A DNA stretch of 64,000 bases from positions 22,569-86,568 of the forward strand of contig NZ_JAAEDI010000027.1 of assembly GCF_018129025.1 (NCBI RefSeq), in the 5' to 3' direction. Both the position numbers and the translations under genes were made by a program. The stretch is from Neoroseomonas terrae. Its GTDB lineage: Bacteria > Pseudomonadota > Alphaproteobacteria > Acetobacterales > Acetobacteraceae. This document shows positions 1-6,982 of this stretch, one piece after another. How positions within the stretch are numbered: the stretch's first letter is position 1; each line of letters begins with the position of its first letter. Under the pieces are notes generated by a model. The model was not told where the DNA came from. It worked only from the letters and a program-made list of their open reading frames with translations, and did no database searches.

Positions 1-302
1 GCGTCGAGCCCCTTGCGGATGCGCAGCAGCGACCCCTTGCGGCGTTCGTCGGGCGGGATGTGCGTCTGGTCGAGGCTGCCTGTGGCGCCGAACAGCAGCG
101 CATCGGCGGCCATGATGGCGTTCCATGTCGCGTCGGGCATCGTGCTGCGTTCGGCGGCCCAGGCGGCGGAACCGAACAGGCGGCGCTGCATGCGCAGCGG
201 CACGGCACGGTGCTGGACGAACCAGTCGAGGACGCGCACGGCCTCGTCGGTGACCTCGGGGCCGATGCCGTCCCCGGGCAGGACGACGATGTCGATGGTC
301 AA
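1..302 (-). CDS. leuB: 3-isopropylmalate dehydrogenase, N-terminal part (cut by window edge)
   Basis: This is the first 100 codons of LeuB, which oxidatively decarboxylates 3-isopropylmalate to 2-oxoisocaproate in leucine biosynthesis. The N-terminus reads VVLPGDGIGPEV, the nucleotide-site signature of isocitrate/isopropylmalate dehydrogenases, and LLFGATGS follows further on. I place the start at a TTG that overlaps the leuD stop (TTGA), because the conserved N-terminus begins immediately after it and no ATG fits. It is the last gene of leuC-leuD-leuB and is translationally coupled to leuD. Tartrate/malate dehydrogenase relatives share these motifs, but the operon settles the assignment. The C-terminal part lies outside the window. 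Confidence 0.9.
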   Translation of the reverse strand, partial: MTIDIVVLPGDGIGPEVTDEAVRVLDWFVQHRAVPLRMQRRLFGSAAWAAERSTMPDATWNAIMAADALLFGATGSLDQTHIPPDERRKGSLLRIRKGLD

Positions 303-925
303 CGCTCCACTCCTTCCCAGGTCCAGGGGCGCGCCGCGCGATCGGCGGCATACCAGCCCTCGATGCGGTCCTTCAGACGCAGGGTCAGCGCGATGTCGTC
401 GAGGCCGAGCAGCAGCGCTTCCTTCTTGCGGCCATCGACGGTGAAAGGAATCTCCGTGCCGTCGGGGGTCACGACGAGCTGGCGCGCGAGGTCCACCGTG
501 GTGTGGCGCGCGCCCTGCGCCGCCTCGGTCTCCGCGGCGATGCGGTCGATGATGTCCATCGGCAGCACGATGGGCAGCATGCCGTTCTGCGAGCAGTTGT
601 TGAAGAAGATGTCGCCGAAGGAGGGTGCGATCACCGCGCGGAATCCCATGCCCATCAGCGCCCAGACGGCGCCTTCGCGCGAGGAGCCGCAGCCGAAATT
701 CGGGCCGGCGAGCAGGATCGGGCTGCCGCGATATTGCGGGCGGTTCAGCACGAAATCGGGATTGTCGGAGCCGTCCTTCTCGTAGCGCAGGCGCTCGAAG
801 GCATAGGGGCCGAGGCCGGTGCGGCCGGTGCCGACGAGACGCTGGATCGGGATGATGACGTCGGTATCGACATTCGCGCGCAGCAGCGGTGCGGCGGGGC
901 CGGAGACCGTGGTGAATTTTTCCAT
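299..925 (-). CDS. leuD: 3-isopropylmalate dehydratase small subunit
   Basis: LeuD pairs with LeuC to isomerise 2-isopropylmalate to 3-isopropylmalate in the cytoplasm. The 208-residue product has the usual family length and begins MEKFTTVSGPAAPL. It carries the swivel-domain signatures NVDTDVIIP and GPNFGCGSSREGAVWAL, with the GCGSSRE substrate-contact loop near residue 80. The frame stays open further upstream, but homology starts at this ATG, 13 nt after the leuC stop. It lies between leuC and leuB in a tight minus-strand operon. Confidence 0.96.
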   Translation of the reverse strand: MEKFTTVSGPAAPLLRANVDTDVIIPIQRLVGTGRTGLGPYAFERLRYEKDGSDNPDFVLNRPQYRGSPILLAGPNFGCGSSREGAVWALMGMGFRAVIAPSFGDIFFNNCSQNGMLPIVLPMDIIDRIAAETEAAQGARHTTVDLARQLVVTPDGTEIPFTVDGRKKEALLLGLDDIALTLRLKDRIEGWYAADRAARPWTWEGVER

Positions 926-938
926 GACCGTTGCGCCC

Positions 939-2339
939 TTACGCCGCGTAGTGCCGGACATCGGCGATGGCGCCGGCGACAGCCGCCGCCGCCGCCATGG
1001 CGGGAGAGGCGAGATGCGTGCGTGCGCCCGTCCCCTGCCGGCCGACGAAGTTGCGGTTGGAGGTGGAGACGCAGCGCGCACCGGGCGGCACGGATTCACC
1101 ATTGGCGGCGACGCACAGCGCGCAGCCGGGTTCGCGCCATTCGAAGCCGGCTTCGCGGAAGGCGGCGTCGAGGCCCTCGGCTTCCGCTTCGTGCTTCACG
1201 CGCTCGGAGCCCGGCACGACCCAGGCGGTGACATGGTTCGCGACCTTGCGGCCGCGCAGCACCTCGGCCGCGGCGCGCAGATCCTCGATGCGGGAGTTGG
1301 TGCAGGATCCGATGAAGACCCAATCGACCTTCGTGCCGGCGATCGGCGCGCCGGGCGTCAGGCCCATATAGGTCAGCGCGGCCTCCCAGGCGTTGCGCTT
1401 CTCGTCATCCGGGGCATCAGCCGGGTTCGGGACGATGCCGGTGACGGGCAGCACCTGCTCGGGACTGGTGCCCCAGGTGATCTGCGGCGCGATGTCGCGC
1501 ATGTCGATCAGTAGGTCGCGATCGAAGACGGCGTCGTCGTCGCTCGGCAGCTTGCGCCAGGCGGCGACGGCGGCATCCCAGGAGGCGCCCTTCGGCGCGA
1601 AGTCGCGGCCGTGCAGCCACTGGAAGGTCGTGTCGTCCGCGGCGACCATGCCCATCTTCGCACCCATCTCGATGGACAGGTTGCACAGCGTCAGCCGGCC
1701 TTCGACGGACAACGCGCGCACCGCGGAACCCGCATACTCCACGGCGTATCCCGTGCCGGCCGCCGCGCCGAACCGACCGATGGCGGCAAGGATCATGTCC
1801 TTGGGCGTGACGCCCGCCGGTGCCGCGCCTTCGAAGCGGATGCGCATGCTGCGCGGCTTGCGCTGCGGCAGCGTCTGCGTCGCGAGAACGTGCTTGAGTT
1901 CCGACGCGCCGATGCCGAAGGCGAGCGCGCCGACACCGCCATTCGTGCAGGTGTGGCTGTCGCCGCAGACGAGCGTCGTGCCGGGCAGCACGATGCCGAG
2001 CTCCGGCCCCATGACATGCACGATGCCGTTACCGTCCTCACCAAGGTCGAACATCCGCACGCCGGTTTCCGCGACGCGCTTGCGCAAGCCGGCGAGCAGG
2101 CGCGCGCCCGTCGGGAAGGTTTCCGAGGTGCGGCCAGGCGCCGAGGACACAGCATGGTCCGGCGTCGCGAAGACCAGGTCGGGCCGAGCAACGGGATAGC
2201 CGGCCTCGCCGACTTCCTGCAGGGCACGCCCGCCGGACAGGTCGTGCACCAGCACGCGGTCGCAATAGAGCAGCGACCAGCCATTGCCGAGATCGGCCAC
2301 GACATGTGGATCCCAGATCTTGTCGAGCAGCGTCGGCAT
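939..2339 (-). CDS. leuC: 3-isopropylmalate dehydratase large subunit
   Basis: LeuC is the 4Fe-4S aconitase-family subunit of isopropylmalate isomerase. The 466-residue protein starts MPTLLDKIWDPHVV and contains VCGDSHTCTNGGVGAL near residue 130. The cluster ligands are seen in FIGSCTNSR and in the GCALCVAANG segment, which supplies the C-x2-C pair. The ATG was chosen because homology to the family begins there, although the frame is open 32 codons upstream. It is the first gene of leuC-leuD-leuB. A Bug receptor gene starts 125 bp away on the other strand, so the two share a divergent intergenic region. Confidence 0.96.
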   Translation of the reverse strand: MPTLLDKIWDPHVVADLGNGWSLLYCDRVLVHDLSGGRALQEVGEAGYPVARPDLVFATPDHAVSSAPGRTSETFPTGARLLAGLRKRVAETGVRMFDLGEDGNGIVHVMGPELGIVLPGTTLVCGDSHTCTNGGVGALAFGIGASELKHVLATQTLPQRKPRSMRIRFEGAAPAGVTPKDMILAAIGRFGAAAGTGYAVEYAGSAVRALSVEGRLTLCNLSIEMGAKMGMVAADDTTFQWLHGRDFAPKGASWDAAVAAWRKLPSDDDAVFDRDLLIDMRDIAPQITWGTSPEQVLPVTGIVPNPADAPDDEKRNAWEAALTYMGLTPGAPIAGTKVDWVFIGSCTNSRIEDLRAAAEVLRGRKVANHVTAWVVPGSERVKHEAEAEGLDAAFREAGFEWREPGCALCVAANGESVPPGARCVSTSNRNFVGRQGTGARTHLASPAMAAAAAVAGAIADVRHYAA

Positions 2340-2464
2340 GCTTCGGTTCCTCCCCGGCCTTGACGCTGCCCGGCCGGCGCGGGAGCGTGGGCGGGCAGCG
2401 GCGGGCATCACGCCGCGCGGGACGGGCGCGGTCAAGCGCCCGCGGCAAGGGAGAGGGCGCAGGC

Positions 2465-3424
2465 ATGAGGCGATTCCGCCGTCGCAACATCACCATGGCC
2501 ATGCTGGCGCTGCCGACGCTGGCTCGGGCGCAGGGTACCTGGCCGGACCGGCCCGTGCGCTTCATCGTGCCCTACAGCGCGGGCGGCGTCGCCGATACGA
2601 TCGCACGGACCTTGCAGACGCGCGTGGCGGAGAATCTCGGCCAGTCCTTCATCATCGAGAACCGGACCGGCGCATCGGGTGCGATCGGCGCTGCTGCCGT
2701 CGCGCAATCGCCGGCCGACGGCTACACGCTGCTGTTCGAGGGCGCGACCTTCGCGACGCTGCCGGAAGTGCGGCGCGACCTGCCCTTCGATCATGCGCTG
2801 TTCATCCCGGTCGTGCAGGTGACGACGCAGCCCTACATCATCGGCATCCGCCCCGGATTCCCCGCCAATGACCTCGCAGGCTTCGTCGCCGAGGCGAAGC
2901 GCCGCCCGGGGGAGGTTACCTACGGCACGCCGGGCGTCGCGCATATCGGCCACTTCATGGGCGAGGCGCTGCAGATCGCGGCCGGCATCAGGCTGGAACA
3001 CGTGCCCTTCCGCGGCGGCGCCGACGTGGCGCGCGAACTCGCGGCCGGGCGCATCGATGCGGGCATCATCTCCTATTCCAGCCTGCGGCCCGCCGTGGAG
3101 CGCGGCGGGACGCTGATCGCGAGCACCGCCGGGCAGCGGCAGGCGTCCTTGCCGCAGATCCCCGTGGTCGCGGAAACCTTCCCCGGCTACGACATGGCGT
3201 CCTGGACCGGGGTCTTCACGCCGGCCGGCACGCCGCCGGCGGCGCAGCAGCGCTTCAGCGCGGCGATCCGATCCGCTCTCGCCGACGCCGACGTTCGGCA
3301 GCGGCTGGAAGCGGCGGGCGCCGACCCGGTGGAATCAAACCCCGAAGCCTTCGCCGCCGTGATCCGCCGCGACCGGGAAACGGCGCGACGGATCGTGGAG
3401 GCGACAGGCCTGCGCGTCGGGTAG
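2465..3424 (+). CDS. Bug-family (tripartite tricarboxylate) periplasmic receptor
   Basis: This is a periplasmic solute-binding protein of the Bug/TctC family, which captures carboxylates and related small organics. The 319-residue protein has an arginine-rich, Tat-like signal (MRRFRRRNIT) with a probable cleavage after ALARAQ or ARAQ. Mature Bug hallmarks follow: WPDRPVRFIVPYSAGGVADTIAR near residue 27, ENRTGASGAIG, and YGTPGVAHIGH in the hinge region. No TctA/TctB membrane genes are adjacent, which is common for orphan Bug receptors. It is divergent from leuC and convergent with the lyase gene downstream. The ligand cannot be told from the sequence. Confidence 0.9.
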   Translation: MRRFRRRNITMAMLALPTLARAQGTWPDRPVRFIVPYSAGGVADTIARTLQTRVAENLGQSFIIENRTGASGAIGAAAVAQSPADGYTLLFEGATFATLPEVRRDLPFDHALFIPVVQVTTQPYIIGIRPGFPANDLAGFVAEAKRRPGEVTYGTPGVAHIGHFMGEALQIAAGIRLEHVPFRGGADVARELAAGRIDAGIISYSSLRPAVERGGTLIASTAGQRQASLPQIPVVAETFPGYDMASWTGVFTPAGTPPAAQQRFSAAIRSALADADVRQRLEAAGADPVESNPEAFAAVIRRDRETARRIVEATGLRVG

Positions 3425-3434
3425 CGGCGCGCGC

Positions 3435-4397
3435 CTACTCCGCCGCCTTCGGCGCGTAGCCGAGGCCGCCTTCGTATTTCTGCGCGGCTTCCTCGGGCAG
3501 GAACTCCGCTTCCATCTCGCGGATCCGGTCGAAGCCGGCGAAGCCGTGCATGTTGCCCATCGGGTGCTGCTTGAAGCGCGCGTCATAGGCGGCCTCGGCC
3601 ATCGGCCCTTCCTGCTTCAGCGCGGTGGCGAAGTCGTGGATCGCCATGATGGTCGCGCGCATCGCGGCACCGGGCAGGATGCAGACGCGGATGCCGAGCT
3701 CGGCCATCTGGTCGGTGGACAGGCGCGGGGAGATGCCGGTCATGTTGTAGAAGACCGGGCCCTTCACCTCACGCCCGATCCGCGCGACTTCCTCGACATC
3801 CTTCGGGCCTTCGACGAAGGCGAGATCGGCGCCGGCCTCGAGGAAGGCATTGGCGCGGGTGATCGCCTCATCCAGCGAGCCGCCATGGGCGCCGCGGGCA
3901 TCGGTGCGCGCGATGATGACGAAGTCCGGGTCGAGCGCATCGCGCGTGCGGGCGGCGGCGCGGATCTTCAGCACCGCCTCGTCGCGCGCGATCACTTCCC
4001 GCCCCGCGACATGGCCGCAGCGCTTGGGCGCGACCTGGTCTTCCATGTGCAGGCCGGCGACGCCGCCGCGGATGTACTCCTCGACCGTGCGGACGACGTT
4101 GATGGCGTTGCCGAAGCCGGTATCCGCATCGGCGATCAGCGGGACCTTGACGGCGGCGGCGATCAGCCGGGCGTTCATCGCCATCTCGGTCAGCGTCACG
4201 AGACCCGCATCCGGCAGGCCGAGCAGGTTCAGCGAGGTGCCGTAGCCGGTCATGTAGAGCGCGGGAAAGCCGACGTGTTCGAGGATGCGGGCCGACATGG
4301 CGTTGAAGCAGCCGGGCACGACGAGCGGGCGGTTCGCGTCGATGAGGGCACGGAGACGGGTCGTGGGGCGGGCGGTATCGCCCTGGCCGAGGCGCAT
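3435..4397 (-). CDS. isocitrate lyase/PEP mutase-family lyase
   Basis: The 320-residue protein belongs to the isocitrate lyase/phosphoenolpyruvate mutase superfamily, TIM barrels that cleave or form C-C or P-C bonds on 2-oxoacid-like substrates. The active-site loop reads PKRCGH (the K-[KR]-C-G-H motif with the catalytic Cys, near residue 128). The Mg-binding strand LIADADTGFGN and the IIARTDAR segment are also present. Overall character is closest to methylisocitrate lyase, dimethylmalate lyase and oxaloacetate decarboxylase-like members; the specific substrate is unresolved. The start ATG has GGGAG seven bases upstream, and that Shine-Dalgarno sits in a hairpin (listed separately). Confidence 0.88.
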   Translation of the reverse strand: MRLGQGDTARPTTRLRALIDANRPLVVPGCFNAMSARILEHVGFPALYMTGYGTSLNLLGLPDAGLVTLTEMAMNARLIAAAVKVPLIADADTGFGNAINVVRTVEEYIRGGVAGLHMEDQVAPKRCGHVAGREVIARDEAVLKIRAAARTRDALDPDFVIIARTDARGAHGGSLDEAITRANAFLEAGADLAFVEGPKDVEEVARIGREVKGPVFYNMTGISPRLSTDQMAELGIRVCILPGAAMRATIMAIHDFATALKQEGPMAEAAYDARFKQHPMGNMHGFAGFDRIREMEAEFLPEEAAQKYEGGLGYAPKAAE

Positions 4398-4400
4398 GAG

Positions 4401-4436
4401 AGGCTCCCGAGGTCTGGATGTTTCCCCGGGGAGCCT
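4401..4436 (-). promoter_or_regulatory. 5'-UTR hairpin covering the Shine-Dalgarno of the lyase gene
   Basis: An 8-bp perfect stem (AGGCTCCC at 4401-4408 with GGGAGCCT at 4429-4436) lies directly ahead of the lyase start at 4397. In the minus-strand transcript the 3' arm carries GGGAG, the only good ribosome-binding site for the gene. The hairpin could therefore limit translation initiation; that role is inferred from the pairing alone. Confidence 0.4.
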
Positions 4437-4961
4437 AGGCGGCGGCGGGACCCTCGGAAAGCTGTGGCTTTCGCGCCACGCGGCGCGTCAGGACCAGCGA
4501 GGATGCGGCCAGAAGAGTATGCCGGCGCTTGCGTTCGTAGGGCCTTGTCGCTCACAAGTGAGTGAAGTTTGTTGCATCGACGCAGGCGGGACGAGGCGCC
4601 GACGATTTTTTGGACGGCCTGAAATATTCCGCTGAAATTCGCGTGTCGCAACGAATTTTGCAACCCGGGCGGGGGCTCACGCTTCGTGAGTCGCCCGGTA
4701 TCGCATCGTTCTAAGCGTCTTCATGGATGAGGTTCATGCCATACGGTGCGACTGACGGGCACGTTTAGAGAAATATCAAATAAATCTCAATTTTTGGCGT
4801 TGACCTTTCATTAACGAGAGTGTTTTGGTTGTCTCGACGCGGTTGACTACCTCAGGTGGCGATCCGCTTCGCGCTTCCATCAAAAGGTCCAGACGAGCGG
4901 ATTTGATGGCGGTGATGCACAAAACGGCTCGTTTTTTTGAGATGCATCGAAGGGGATCGAC
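4437..4961. other. gene-free AT-richer region upstream of the Flp pilin gene
   Basis: This stretch of about 525 bp separates the lyase gene from flp and is clearly more AT-rich than its surroundings toward its right end (4760-4830). It holds a long stem-loop at 4665-4698: inner arms CTCACG/CGTGAG and outer arms CCGGGCG/CGCCCGG with an asymmetric bulge. A TTGACC hexamer at 4800-4805 could be a -35 element for the pilin gene, but no convincing -10 follows at 17 bp. The region most likely carries the pilin promoter(s) and a long leader. I see no gene in it. Confidence 0.45.
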
Positions 4962-5183
4962 ATGATTCGCAAGTTTCTGGCTTCGCTCCGTGGCGCCGTT
5001 TCCGACCGCAAGGGCGTGACGGCGGCCGAATACGCCATTCTGGCGGTGGGTGTGGTGATCGTGGTCGGCGGCGCCGTTGCCGCATTCCAGGGCACCTTGA
5101 CCACAGCCTTCACGGGCATCGGCACGCAGGTCACGTCGACACAGAACTCGCTGCAGGGCCCTGCCGCCGGCGGGGGCCGCTGA
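4962..5183 (+). CDS. flp: Flp-type pilin (first copy)
   Basis: This is a 73-residue type IVb (Flp/Fap) pilin precursor. It has a short basic leader, then GVTAAEYAIL, the prepilin cleavage site (processing after the Gly, with the conserved Glu at mature position 5 and the following Tyr typical of Flp). One hydrophobic helix (VVIVVGGAVAAF) follows, then a Ser/Thr-rich tail. After cleavage by CpaA it would polymerise into the Tad pilus. It is the first gene of the tad locus, followed by a stem-loop and a second pilin gene, which suggests high expression relative to downstream genes. Confidence 0.95.
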   Translation: MIRKFLASLRGAVSDRKGVTAAEYAILAVGVVIVVGGAVAAFQGTLTTAFTGIGTQVTSTQNSLQGPAAGGGR

Positions 5184-5193
5184 TCCTCGGTTC

Positions 5194-5237
5194 GCCGGTC
5201 GTCTGGGCGCCCCGCTTTGTGGTGCCCGACGATCGGC
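5194..5237 (+). other. stem-loop between the two pilin genes
   Basis: GCCGGTCGTCTGGGC (5194-5208) pairs imperfectly with GCCCGACGATCGGC (5224-5237), leaving one mismatch and one bulged base. There is no U-tract, so it is not a classical terminator. Its place just after the first pilin stop fits an mRNA-stabilising or attenuating hairpin; this role is inferred. Confidence 0.4.
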
Positions 5238-5349
5238 GGCGGGATTGAGAGCGGCAGTCGCGTCTCGTGCAGCCCATGTGCCATCAGGCCCGGGCGTGGA
5301 TTTGGCTAGATGGCCCGAAAGGCTCGTTGGGTAGCCGAGGGGGTAAACC

Positions 5350-5553
5350 GTGGTTGGATTCACGCTAAGGGCGACGCGAGAGAGTGGGCTACTAGGGGAT
5401 CGGCGCGGCGTTAGCTCCGCTGAGTACGCGATCCTGGCCGTTGGCATCATCATTGTGGTTGGGGCGGCGGTATCCGCCTTCAGTCTGAACAACCCGATGG
5501 AGTACGCAGCCCAGTCCGTGACGAGTACGCAGGCATCGCTTGCGGCGCGTTGA
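5350..5553 (+). CDS. Flp-type pilin (second copy)
   Basis: This is a second, diverged 67-residue Flp pilin precursor with a GTG start. The cleavage/assembly motif GVSSAEYAIL is intact, followed by a hydrophobic helix (IIIVVGAAVSAF) and a short C-terminus ending in the same TSTQASL pattern as the first copy (TSTQNSL). The shared tails and motif indicate duplication. It may be a minor pilin or an alternative major subunit. It lies 166 bp after the first pilin gene and 48 bp before cpaA. Confidence 0.9.
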   Translation: MVGFTLRATRESGLLGDRRGVSSAEYAILAVGIIIVVGAAVSAFSLNNPMEYAAQSVTSTQASLAAR

Positions 5554-5601
5554 CCGGCGGGCTGTACGCGGTGCGGGTTCAGCATCTGGGGCGCTCGTTA
5601 C

Positions 5602-6111
5602 ATGGCCAATCTCATGCTGTTCCCAGTCGCAGCGGGACTGCTCCTGCTGGTCGCTGCCGCGAGGGATATCGCGACGCGGTTGATACCCGATGGAATTCCG
5701 ATAGCGATCGCTGCGGTCGGGCTTGTGACGCGCGCCATGGTGGGCTGGCAGGAAGCTGCTCTGTCCCTGGCAGTCGCCGCCTTGTTGTTCGCCGCGCTGT
5801 TTGCGGTTGCCATGCGAGGCTGGCTCGGGGGCGGTGACGTCAAGCTCGTGAGCGCCATGGCGGTCGGCCTTGCGCCTTCCGAGACGTGGCTTTTCGTCGT
5901 CACCACGGTCTTTGCCGGCGGCATTCTCGGCGTCGCTTACATCCTGGCGCGATATGTCGTGCCCGAGACGCGTGTCGTAGCGGGCGGCTCCCTGGTCCGC
6001 CGTGTGCTGGCCGTCGAAGCCTGGCGTGTTCGACGGCGTGGCCCGCTTCCCTACGCCGTCGCCATCGCGATCGGCGGCATCTTCGTCCTCTACACCCTGG
6101 CAGGGGTCTGA
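5602..6111 (+). CDS. cpaA: Flp prepilin peptidase (A24 family)
   Basis: CpaA/TadV is the membrane aspartyl protease that removes prepilin leaders. The 169-residue protein has about five to six hydrophobic segments. The two catalytic Asp motifs are visible: RDIATRLIPD near residue 21 and the GxGD motif as GGGDVKL near residue 76. Length is normal for the short, N-methylase-lacking A24 type. It lies just after the two pilin genes that are its expected substrates, and cpaB starts 4 nt after its stop. Confidence 0.93.
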   Translation: MANLMLFPVAAGLLLLVAAARDIATRLIPDGIPIAIAAVGLVTRAMVGWQEAALSLAVAALLFAALFAVAMRGWLGGGDVKLVSAMAVGLAPSETWLFVVTTVFAGGILGVAYILARYVVPETRVVAGGSLVRRVLAVEAWRVRRRGPLPYAVAIAIGGIFVLYTLAGV

Positions 6112-6115
6112 CCCG

Positions 6116-6982
6116 ATGTTCATGCGGATGCTCGTCGTCCTGTCCCTGGTGCTGAGCGCCACCGGCCTCGGCATCCTCGCGCTCCAACTGATGCAGCCGC
6201 CTGCGCAACCGCAGCAGGTCGCTCGCGTCGAAGCGCCGCCCACCGTCGCGCCCGCCCAGCGCATCCGCATGCTCGTCGCGGCGCGCCCGCTGTCCATCGG
6301 CACGCTGCTGAAGGATGATGACATGCGGGAGGTCGAGATTGCCGGCGACGCCATCCCCGAAGGCGCCTTCGTTGGCGGCGCCGAATCCCTCGCGGAACTC
6401 CGTGGCGCGCTGCTGCGCCGCTTCGTCGATCCGAACAGTCCCATCATCCGCACGGACGTGCTGCGCCCCCGCGATCGCGGCTTCCTCGCCGCCGTGCTGC
6501 GGCCCGGTACGCGCGCCATTTCAGTCGGCGTTGATGTCGTGACCGGCGCCTCCGGTCTCATCTGGCCGGGCGACGAGGTGGACCTGATCCTGACCCAGGA
6601 TCTGCAGCAGCAGGGCTCCGAATCGCCTGGACGCCGTGTCGTTGGCGAGACAATTCTGTCCGCGGTTCGGGTGATCGCGGTGGATCAGCAAATCAGTCAC
6701 AGCGGAACGGATACGGCGGCCGGCCGGGTGGTCGCACGCACCGTGACGCTCGAGGTCACGCCCGAGCAGGCGGAACGGGTGGCAGTGGCGATGCAGCTTG
6801 GCCGCATCTCGCTCGTCGTCCGCGCCATCGAGGGCGTGCCCGAGGCCGGGGGGCCGCGGCCGTCGCTGGTGTTCGGCTCGGATGTCTCCTCGGCCCTGGC
6901 GGCGCCACAGGCTCCGGCGCCGGCTGCACCGCGCATGCGCATCATCCAGGGCGGTTCGCAGCAGGAGGTTACGTTCAGATGA
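6116..6982 (+). CDS. cpaB: Flp pilus assembly protein CpaB/RcpC
   Basis: This 288-residue protein is a periplasmic, inner-membrane-anchored accessory factor of Tad pili thought to work with the secretin. An N-terminal signal anchor (MLVVLSLVLSATGLGILAL) is followed by an SAF domain at about residues 50-115 (RIRMLVAARPLSIGTLL). The RcpC/CpaB domain follows, with the conserved RAISVGVD and GLIWPGDEVDLIL segments. I start it at the ATG 4 nt after the cpaA stop; an earlier in-frame ATG lies inside cpaA and lacks homology. Its stop overlaps the cpaC start (ATGA). Confidence 0.92.
   Translation: MFMRMLVVLSLVLSATGLGILALQLMQPPAQPQQVARVEAPPTVAPAQRIRMLVAARPLSIGTLLKDDDMREVEIAGDAIPEGAFVGGAESLAELRGALLRRFVDPNSPIIRTDVLRPRDRGFLAAVLRPGTRAISVGVDVVTGASGLIWPGDEVDLILTQDLQQQGSESPGRRVVGETILSAVRVIAVDQQISHSGTDTAAGRVVARTVTLEVTPEQAERVAVAMQLGRISLVVRAIEGVPEAGGPRPSLVFGSDVSSALAAPQAPAPAAPRMRIIQGGSQQEVTFR

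Noticed and set aside
3546..4565. 339-codon plus-strand frame opposite the isocitrate lyase-family gene
   Set aside because: The product is His/Gly/Asp/Arg-rich with no motif, while the minus-strand gene has catalytic residues and a ribosome-binding site.
4790..4830. Sigma-54 promoter before the first pilin gene
   Set aside because: TGGC is followed at the right spacing by TTTC rather than TTGC, so the -12 element is missing.
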